Of a stretch of DNA of 32,183 nt, positions 1 through 5,458 are shown in pieces. The stretch spans positions 1-32,183 of the forward strand of contig CALFTM010000001.1 in assembly GCA_937916355.1 (NCBI GenBank). The letters are read 5' to 3'. Every line of letters begins with the position of its first letter. Position 1 is the first letter of the stretch. The notes under the pieces were generated by a model that saw only the letters and a program-made list of their open reading frames with translations, was not told where the DNA came from and did not search any database. The stretch is from an uncultured Bacteroidales bacterium (GTDB taxonomy: Bacteria; Bacteroidota; Bacteroidia; Bacteroidales; Paludibacteraceae). The position numbers and the translations under genes are program-made.

Positions 1-23
1 TTGGAATGCTTGTCCATTCTTGG

Positions 24-59
24 GGCAAGGTTGTGCTCTACCAACTGAGCTATTTTCGC
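24..59 (-). pseudogene. tRNA-Gly(GCC) 5' half, copy 1
   Basis: This is the second unit of the tandem array. It has the same D-arm and anticodon half as the 131-166 copy, but its acceptor reads GCGAAAA instead of GCGGAAA. The sequence leaves the tRNA consensus at the same point, with TTGCC followed by CC. It reaches the window edge before a T-arm could appear, so a full tRNA cannot be formally excluded for this copy. The bases that are visible match the defective copy. Confidence 0.6.
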
Positions 60-130
60 ATTTATTTTTTTCCGACAATATCGCTTTATTGTCCCACCTT
101 GCCAAGGTTGGAATGCTTGTCCATTCTTGG

Positions 131-166
131 GGCAAGGTTGTGCTCTACCAACTGAGCTATTTCCGC
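131..166 (-). pseudogene. tRNA-Gly(GCC) 5' half, copy 2
   Basis: On the minus strand this begins GCGGAAATAGCTCAGTTGG and runs through the D-arm and the anticodon 5' stem CAACC to TTGCC, which matches a tRNA-Gly(GCC). After the anticodon the tRNA stops: CC is inserted and an unrelated hairpin follows, with arms accttgcc at 96-103 and ggcaaggt at 131-138. There is no T-arm and no acceptor 3' strand, so it cannot fold as a tRNA. Either a decayed gene or a tRNA-like RNA; decay or recombination at the anticodon loop is my inference. Confidence 0.7.
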
Positions 167-240
167 ATTTATTTTTTTCGACAATATCGCTTTATTATCA
201 CTGCTCACGAATAAACATACCATTCATCTCGTTTGCGATG

Positions 241-272
241 CAAAGATAAACCGAACTTTTTTAAACAACAAG
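241..272 (-). promoter_or_regulatory. Promoter-like element for tRNA-Gly-like array
   Basis: On the minus strand, CTTG is followed by 20 bases and TATCTTTG (complement at 241-248), matching the Bacteroidota sigma-ABfr pattern TTTG-N19-TAnnTTTG. It would start RNA near 234 and read into the tRNA-Gly-like units, with about 65 bases before the first tRNA remnant. Confidence 0.5.
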
Positions 273-291
273 TTTTCGACTTGTTTTTTTT
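267..291 (+). terminator. Possible rho-independent terminator, plus orientation
   Basis: AACAAGT (267-273) pairs with ACTTGTT (279-285) around a 5-base loop and is followed by an eight-base T-run (284-291). The T-run lies on the plus-strand side, so it would stop rightward transcription from beyond the left edge. In the other orientation the hairpin lies after nspC, but without a good T-tract. It overlaps the -33 region of the leftward promoter. Confidence 0.4.
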
Positions 292-347
292 CAAATATTT
301 TTATCACAGGAAAAACCACATCACAAACAGAACGAATCCATCAGCCT

Positions 348-1481
348 TTACGCCATTCTATTTTTGTAATCTTCATAAGAAAAACTCCGCAAAAGTTTCA
401 GCTCTGAATCTTTTGTCCACAACATCAACGAAGGATGAGACACTCCATTAAACATGGTAGTCTTAACCGTCGTATAATGAATCATGTCCATCAAAACGAT
501 CTTTTCTCCAACCTGAAGTTCATGATCGAACGACCAGTCGCCAATAAAGTCGCCCGACAAACAACTATTTCCTCCCATCCTATAAGAATACGCACCAGAT
601 TCTACGGCAGACAATATAGCCGGCTGATATGGCATCTCCAAACAATCCGGCATGTGGCAAGCAAAGGAGACATTCAAAATCGCAGTACGAACCCCATGAT
701 TTTCAACGACATCCACCACCTTTGCCACCAACTCACCAGTCTGCCAAGCAAAAGCACTGCCCGGTTCCAAAATCACCTGAAGCCATGGATAACGAGAGCG
801 AAAACCTTTCAACACCTCTACCAAATGATCCGTGTCATAATCGGCACGAGTCATCAAATGTCCGCCACCAAAATTAATCCACTTAATTTGACTGAAAAAA
901 CATGAGAATTTCTGCTCCACAACTTGCAAAGTACGCTCCAAATCATACGATGACGATTCGCACAAAGTATGAAAATGCAAACCTTCCACACCGTCAGGGA
1001 GAGAATCCCCTAACTGATCTCGCACAACTCCCAGACGAGAACCGGGCGCACATGGATTATATAAGTCAGTCTCCACATCAGAGAACTCCGGATTGACCCT
1101 CAAACCACAAGAAATGGCATGAGGAGCCAACCTCGTCCTTTCATAATATCTTGAAAATTGAGAAAGAGAATTGAATGTGATATGGCTACTGCATTGGGCT
1201 ATTTCATCAAACTCCTCTTCGGTATAAGCGGGGGAGTAAGTATGAGCAAGATTTTTCATCTCCTCTACAGCCAAACGAGCTTCGCTCAACGAACTCGCTG
1301 TAGAATATGGAATATACTCCCTCACAATCGGGAAAAGCTTCCAAAGGGCAAAAGCCTTAAACGCCAAGATAATCTCAACACCAGCCCGCTCTTTGACAGA
1401 ACGAATCAGAGACAAATTACGACGCAAACGTTCTTCATCTACCACATAGGCAGGAGTCGGCACCTTAGCATAATCAATCAT
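348..1481 (-). CDS. nspC: Carboxynorspermidine/carboxyspermidine decarboxylase
   Basis: A PLP-dependent decarboxylase of the alanine racemase/ornithine decarboxylase-like fold that makes spermidine or norspermidine from the carboxylated precursor. The PLP lysine lies in LAFKAFALWK (K42 in this numbering). Further on are FHTLCE, the glycine-rich INFGGGH phosphate-binding segment, LEPGSA, and the substrate cysteine region HMPDCLEMPYQP. The length of 377 aa is usual for NspC. An in-frame TTG at 1499 would add six residues and abut the aspartokinase stop. I prefer the ATG at 1481 because NspC proteins normally begin MIDY-like and an AAGAAGAG stretch precedes it. It is cotranscribed with the upstream aspartokinase, whose pathway supplies the aspartate semialdehyde used to make its substrate. 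Confidence 0.9.
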   Translation of the reverse strand: MIDYAKVPTPAYVVDEERLRRNLSLIRSVKERAGVEIILAFKAFALWKLFPIVREYIPYSTASSLSEARLAVEEMKNLAHTYSPAYTEEEFDEIAQCSSHITFNSLSQFSRYYERTRLAPHAISCGLRVNPEFSDVETDLYNPCAPGSRLGVVRDQLGDSLPDGVEGLHFHTLCESSSYDLERTLQVVEQKFSCFFSQIKWINFGGGHLMTRADYDTDHLVEVLKGFRSRYPWLQVILEPGSAFAWQTGELVAKVVDVVENHGVRTAILNVSFACHMPDCLEMPYQPAILSAVESGAYSYRMGGNSCLSGDFIGDWSFDHELQVGEKIVLMDMIHYTTVKTTMFNGVSHPSLMLWTKDSELKLLRSFSYEDYKNRMA

Positions 1482-1499
1482 ACTCTTCTTTTTATTCAA

Positions 1500-2885
1500 T
1501 TATTTTCCCACACACAAAGTATTATTCAATGCTGCAATTGCAGAAGAATAACCTTCTCTATCTATCACAAATTGCATATTCACCTGACGAAGGGATTGCG
1601 CAAAACACTCAATATTGATATTATTATCACAAAGAGCCTTTGCCGCCTTATAGAGGAAGCCCGGATGTGCAATGTTTGTACCCATGCAACATACCAAAGC
1701 AACTTTCTTCACCTCTACCTGATAGAATTTCTCCTTCAGCTCCTCTATCAACGGTGTAGATGAGGCCTTATCCCAAATCACCATTGTAATGCTGTTCGCA
1801 TTGGTAGATTTTAAAATGTAGCTCACACCATATTTTTCAAACACCTGCATGATACGAAGATCAAAGCCAACCTCTCCGACCATCATCGGGTCATGCACTT
1901 CGACCGCCAAAACCTTGTCTGTACCAGAAATAATCTCAATCCTCGGTTTTTCAGCAACATAATCTTTTGAAATCAAGGTTCCGGGGTGGTTAGGTTCAAA
2001 TGTATTTTTAATTCGAATATTGATACCAGCCATCTCCAACGGCTTTGACGCTTTCGGATGGATAGCCTCCATACCAACATCCGCCAATTGGTCTGCCACC
2101 ATGAAGTTTGTCTGTCCTACAATAATGGAATTGTCCTGTCCTACCAACTTAGGGTCTGCAGAAGACAAGTGGAACTCCTTATGAATAACAGCCTCGTCCG
2201 CTTTCACTTCAACCGCAATCTTCGAGAAAGTAACCTCTGAATATCCTCGGTCGAAAGCCCTCATGATACCTTCTGTCCCCTTCGTATAACCGGTAGCGAC
2301 ACAAAGAGTTGAAGAGAAATCAATCCCTGAGAACGCCTTCTTGATACGCTCATCAATCGACAAAGCCTCTGAATCGTCAAATCCACACAAATCCACGAAA
2401 GTTGCGTTGATTCCATTATTTTGAATGATATTCACAGAGTTGAACGCCGAATGCGCCTCTCCAATAGAAGAGAGAATTTCCCTTGCGGCCAAATACAAAT
2501 CTCTTCTGTCTACATATCCAGAAGCCACAACACTATGCATAGACTTCAAATAGTTCTTCGCCTTTTCAATTCGATTGATGATGAACTCGTCAGCCACTTT
2601 CTGATCCAACTTAATCTCCTCAAATCCACGATTAAGAGCAATCAACTTCTGGCACAATTCATCCAATGCGCTATCGTAATTATCATCATTCAAGAATTTC
2701 ACATAGATGCCCGGCTCTCCCGTCTTTTTATGTTCCAACAACCAATTGGTCACATTGTTGTATGCAGAAACAACAAAAATACGATTGTACATTTCAGAAG
2801 CCGAACGGTCTCCTTTAATGATATTGTTCAAGACATCCTTGAACTGCGACATGGAGGTTCCTCCAATTTTTTCTACTGTTAGCAT
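1500..2885 (-). CDS. Aspartate kinase
   Basis: Phosphorylates aspartate, the entry to the lysine, threonine and methionine pathways and to aspartate semialdehyde. The N-terminus has the amino-acid kinase signature KIGGTSM (K6 onward), a variant of the usual KFGGTS. The catalytic domain includes VATGYTKGTEG and the segment EAIHPKASKPLEMAGI near residue 280. The C-terminus (about 315-461) has two ACT-like segments, the last around IECFAQSLRQVNMQFVID, which suggests feedback control. At 461 aa it is a monofunctional enzyme with no homoserine dehydrogenase part. The stop at 1500-1502 touches the downstream nspC. A specialised role feeding polyamine synthesis is an inference from this linkage. A lysC-type label is possible, but the isozyme cannot be assigned. 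Confidence 0.88.
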   Translation of the reverse strand: MLTVEKIGGTSMSQFKDVLNNIIKGDRSASEMYNRIFVVSAYNNVTNWLLEHKKTGEPGIYVKFLNDDNYDSALDELCQKLIALNRGFEEIKLDQKVADEFIINRIEKAKNYLKSMHSVVASGYVDRRDLYLAAREILSSIGEAHSAFNSVNIIQNNGINATFVDLCGFDDSEALSIDERIKKAFSGIDFSSTLCVATGYTKGTEGIMRAFDRGYSEVTFSKIAVEVKADEAVIHKEFHLSSADPKLVGQDNSIIVGQTNFMVADQLADVGMEAIHPKASKPLEMAGINIRIKNTFEPNHPGTLISKDYVAEKPRIEIISGTDKVLAVEVHDPMMVGEVGFDLRIMQVFEKYGVSYILKSTNANSITMVIWDKASSTPLIEELKEKFYQVEVKKVALVCCMGTNIAHPGFLYKAAKALCDNNINIECFAQSLRQVNMQFVIDREGYSSAIAALNNTLCVGK

Positions 2886-2922
2886 TTTAGACCTATTTCT
2901 TTTAATAATCCATTACGAAATG

Positions 2923-2930
2923 CAAAATTA
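2923..2930 (-). promoter_or_regulatory. -7 element of the aspartokinase-nspC operon
   Basis: The minus strand reads TAATTTTG, an exact match to the Bacteroidota -7 motif TAnnTTTG, 38 bases before the aspartokinase ATG. No good -33 TTTG lies at the right spacing, so the call rests on one box. Confidence 0.5.
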
Positions 2931-2991
2931 GGGAAAAGCAAACGAAATGACGAATAAATGAAGTCAAAATTACACAACTTTTAGAGAAACA

Positions 2992-3020
2992 AAAAAAGGA
3001 AGCCTTATTGACTTCCTTTT
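2992..3020 (-). terminator. Terminator after tRNA-Thr
   Basis: On the minus strand AAGGAAGTC pairs with GGCTTCCTT around loop AATAA, nine pairs including one G-T, followed by seven T. It would end the ffs-tRNA-Thr transcript just before the aspartokinase promoter. Confidence 0.85.
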
Positions 3021-3036
3021 AAAATAACATCTTTCG

Positions 3037-3110
3037 AGCCTCTTGTCGGATTCGAACCAACGACCCCGAGATTACAAATCACGTGCTCTGGCCAACTGAG
3101 CTAAAGAGGC
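3037..3110 (-). tRNA. tRNA-Thr(TGT)
   Basis: A complete cloverleaf on the minus strand. The acceptor GCCTCTT pairs with AAGAGGC, the D-arm is GCTC/GAGC, and the anticodon stem CGTGA/TCTCG carries loop TTTGTAA with anticodon TGT. The T-loop is the standard TTCGAAT. The discriminator base is T and CCA is not encoded. The gene begins nine bases after the 3' end of the SRP RNA and has no promoter of its own, so it is probably processed from a shared transcript. Confidence 0.95.
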
Positions 3111-3119
3111 GTTCAAAAT

Positions 3120-3216
3120 GGGTAAGCTGACTACATCGCACCGCTACAACCGACGTACCCTTGCTGCGATCAAGCCCTGGGGGATTAGAAGGGAGCTGGT
3201 CGTATAGGACTTACCC
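3120..3216 (-). ncRNA. ffs: Small SRP RNA (4.5S)
   Basis: The RNA scaffold of the signal recognition particle, which binds Ffh and targets nascent membrane proteins. On the minus strand the ends pair perfectly (GGGTAAG at 3216-3210 with CTTACCC at 3126-3120). The Ffh-binding helix 8 is visible as CAGG-GC-loop-GC-AGCA, followed by AGGGTA, the typical asymmetric and symmetric internal loop sequences. The length is about 97 nt, like other short bacterial SRP RNAs. The tip of helix 8 is a six-base TTGATC loop rather than a GGAA tetraloop. A good promoter lies immediately upstream and tRNA-Thr nine bases downstream. Confidence 0.88.
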
Positions 3217-3220
3217 GATG

Positions 3221-3251
3221 CAAAAGTAGAACTATTTTTCATTTCTACAAA
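3221..3251 (-). promoter_or_regulatory. Promoter of ffs-tRNA-Thr
   Basis: On the minus strand TTTG (3251-3248) is followed by 19 bases and TACTTTTG (3228-3221), an exact match to TTTG-N19-TAnnTTTG. The start point falls at about 3216, the first base of the SRP RNA. Confidence 0.85.
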
Positions 3252-3341
3252 ATTTTTCAATCGAATAATTTTATTTTTTTTCTACTCTATTCTTTATCAA
3301 GGAAATAAGGGACAAAAAACTTTTAAACATGGGTAAGAACA

Positions 3342-4139
3342 TCATTCTCCTTTCATATTTTCTTTTACGACTTTGCGGAAATAATGGCTATAACCAACAA
3401 TTCTTTTCCACATTAGCCTCGAAAACAGACGAGTCGACAATGGTCTTTGATAATCATGATTAATCGAAACATTCGGCAAACAGACCACTTTATAACCCTC
3501 CTTTTGCACCCTTCTACAATAATCGGCATCTTCCGGTCCATAAAATATGTCCTCATCAAAAAAGCCCACTTTTGCTTGAGCTTTTTTTCGGACAAACATA
3601 CAAGCTCCAACAACATAATCGACAACAATCGGTTCCTCTCCTTCTACTGGAATCAAAGTTTTTCTGTAGGAATCCTCGAATACATCATATCCGAATTGCT
3701 TCATTGTCAAATGAATCCAACTTTTAACAACACCTGATCTTGAAGGAAACCGTTTACAACTCTCCTGAGGGATTCCATCTCCACCGATCAATTTACAACT
3801 ACAGATTCCCACCTCTTCGTGTTCCTCCATATACTCCAACATTTTCTGGAATGCTGTCTCATTCACCTCCGTGTCGCTATCTAAAAAACAGATATAATCA
3901 CTCGAAGAATTGACCATTCCAATATTGCGGGCAGCAGAGACACCCCTGTTCACCCCGCAAGCGATCATCTTCACATAAGGATACGAATAAGAAATCGCGG
4001 TACGAGTCTCATCCGTTGAACCATTATCAACATACAACACATCCACCTCATCGTTATCCTTCAAGAAATCCAACGAGGCTAAATTTTTTTGCAAATAATG
4101 CCAAGAGTTATACCCGACCACAACGACTGTTACCTTCAT
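3342..4139 (-). CDS. Family 2 glycosyltransferase
   Basis: A GT-A fold transferase of the rhamnosyltransferase-like GT2 group (265 aa), probably cytoplasmic and acting on cell-surface polysaccharide or glycolipid. Visible are the nucleotide-sugar start VTVVVVGYNS, the DNGSTDET motif (about 38-45), NRGVSAARN, and the metal-binding DSD in CFLDSDTEV (about 87-90). The later part has VVGACMFVRKKA and FFDEDIFYGPEDADYCRR, the usual acceptor-side segment with its ED pair. No membrane segment is seen. A strong terminator separates it from the TPR gene upstream and no clear promoter follows that terminator. The acceptor and sugar cannot be inferred. Confidence 0.85.
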   Translation of the reverse strand: MKVTVVVVGYNSWHYLQKNLASLDFLKDNDEVDVLYVDNGSTDETRTAISYSYPYVKMIACGVNRGVSAARNIGMVNSSSDYICFLDSDTEVNETAFQKMLEYMEEHEEVGICSCKLIGGDGIPQESCKRFPSRSGVVKSWIHLTMKQFGYDVFEDSYRKTLIPVEGEEPIVVDYVVGACMFVRKKAQAKVGFFDEDIFYGPEDADYCRRVQKEGYKVVCLPNVSINHDYQRPLSTRLFSRLMWKRIVGYSHYFRKVVKENMKGE

Positions 4140-4151
4140 ATCCTAAAATTT

Positions 4152-4191
4152 TAAAAAAAAAGAAAGAAGTCCGGCTATCTACCGAACTTCT
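4152..4191 (-). terminator. Terminator after the gyrA-TPR operon
   Basis: On the minus strand AGAAGTTCGG pairs with CCGGACTTCT (ten pairs, one G-T) around TAGATAG, followed by TTCTTTTTTTTT. It starts 15 bases after the TPR gene stop and ends 13 bases before the glycosyltransferase ATG. Confidence 0.9.
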
Positions 4192-4206
4192 ATTCTCAAT
4201 AAATTA

Positions 4207-5424
4207 TTATTGTAAAGCTTTCAACTCTTTATCAATCTTATTATACATCTCTCCGTTTCCAGCGCGATAATAAGAAGTTCTCAAAAGATTCAAGTTGCTG
4301 GTATCTTTTGGATTAATGCTACGAGCCTTCTCCAAGTAAGGGATCGCTTTCTTAAACTCCTCGATAGCCAATCTTTTTGCTTGCTTATGCTTAGCGTCAT
4401 TTTTGATGTTATTTGCCTTGTCCATAGCAGCCTCTGCTTTCTTCACGTAAGAGAATCCACAATAGAAGTTAGCATCATAATTCTCCGCATCCAATTCGAT
4501 TGCCTTTTTAGACATATCAATAGCCTTAGAGAAAGCCTCTTGACGAACGAACAATTGAGCCTTAATCAAGTAATATTGAGGATTTTTAGGATCTTTTGCA
4601 ATTGCCTCATCTACATAAGCGATCGCCTCAGCATCTTTTTTATTATCCAAATAGTAGTTGATCAAAGAACCAATAAAATACTGATTTGCAGGGAACTTGG
4701 AAACCGCCTCTTTCAAAGTAGAAACCAACTTCTCTTGATTTCCCTGTTTTTCGTAAGTAGACTTCAACCATTCATACATCGTTTGACTATACTTTTCAAC
4801 ACCTTTCAAATCCTCCATGTACTTTTGGGCAATAGCTTCTTTTCCTTCAGCTTGGCTCGCTGCATTGATGGTGTAATACTTAATCTCATTGTAAAGCGTA
4901 TCTGCCTTCAAGTTCGCCTTTGCCATGAACGGATAATCTGCGATGTCAATGTACTTTTTCCACAAATCAGTTGCGGCAGCATAATTTTTCTTATTGTAAT
5001 CGGTCAGACCTGCATTCACCAAGTACTTTGCCATGTTAGCAACCTTATCAGGAATCTCTTTAGAGTACTTTTGTTTTACCTTACCTTTTTCATTAGGAAG
5101 CAATTCCAACTCGTAGCACTTCTTGTAAGCATCAACCGCCTTCATCAAGCCTTCTCCCAAATCCTTTTGGCTGAACGGCTTTTCAAGCTGTCTCTTGGTA
5201 TCGTTGTCCTCAAAAATTTTATAAAAAACCTCTCCTGCAACCCAATAAGTTTTTGCCTGATTGGTTGTTGTCGGGTCTTTCATTGCAGCCTCAATCATAG
5301 ACTTAGCTCCAGCCAAATCCATTGGCTCATACAACTTAGCTTCAGCTCCACTCACATTTTTTTTCTGTGCGAATCCGCAAAAAGCCATTGCTAATGCGAA
5401 TACTGTAACTGTAATTTTTCTCAT
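4207..5424 (-). CDS. Secreted tetratricopeptide repeat protein
   Basis: 405 aa from the ATG at 5424; an in-frame GTG at 5439 would add five residues ahead of the signal peptide, so I prefer the ATG. The N-terminus MRKITVTVFALAMAFCGFAQ is a signal peptide, and the mature protein probably lies in the periplasm. The C-terminal two thirds has helix-pair repeats typical of TPRs, for example NPQYYLIKAQLFVRQEAFSKAI, NYDANFYCGFSYVKKA and the closing ARSINPKDTSNLN. TPRs act as protein-protein scaffolds; the partner is unknown. It starts 34 bases after gyrA on the same strand and ends at a terminator, so it is gyrA's cotranscribed partner. A functional link to gyrase is not implied by the sequence. Confidence 0.85.
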   Translation of the reverse strand: MRKITVTVFALAMAFCGFAQKKNVSGAEAKLYEPMDLAGAKSMIEAAMKDPTTTNQAKTYWVAGEVFYKIFEDNDTKRQLEKPFSQKDLGEGLMKAVDAYKKCYELELLPNEKGKVKQKYSKEIPDKVANMAKYLVNAGLTDYNKKNYAAATDLWKKYIDIADYPFMAKANLKADTLYNEIKYYTINAASQAEGKEAIAQKYMEDLKGVEKYSQTMYEWLKSTYEKQGNQEKLVSTLKEAVSKFPANQYFIGSLINYYLDNKKDAEAIAYVDEAIAKDPKNPQYYLIKAQLFVRQEAFSKAIDMSKKAIELDAENYDANFYCGFSYVKKAEAAMDKANNIKNDAKHKQAKRLAIEEFKKAIPYLEKARSINPKDTSNLNLLRTSYYRAGNGEMYNKIDKELKALQ

Positions 5425-5458
5425 AACTTTATAATTCACTATTTGATTATTCTATTAA

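Larger units (their letters stand above)
1..195 (-). repeat. 107-bp tandem repeat carrying tRNA-Gly 5' halves
   Basis: Bases 1-87 recur at 108-193 with a period of 107, differing by one substitution in the acceptor part (ttcgc versus tccgc) and a one-base indel in the T-run. Read on the minus strand, each unit has a short hairpin (gacaata...tattgtc, 74-93), an A-rich linker, then the acceptor strand, D-arm and first half of the anticodon arm of a tRNA-Gly, and then a non-tRNA hairpin. The array continues past the left edge, so the copy number is unknown. A promoter-like element at 241-272 points into it. Confidence 0.8.

Noticed and set aside
1..195. Functional tRNA-Gly genes on the minus strand
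   Set aside because: The D-arm and acceptor strand match well, but the T-arm and acceptor 3' strand are missing in the copy that can be read fully.
5422..5439. GTG start of the TPR protein
   Set aside because: The ATG five codons later begins directly with the signal peptide, so the GTG start is less likely.
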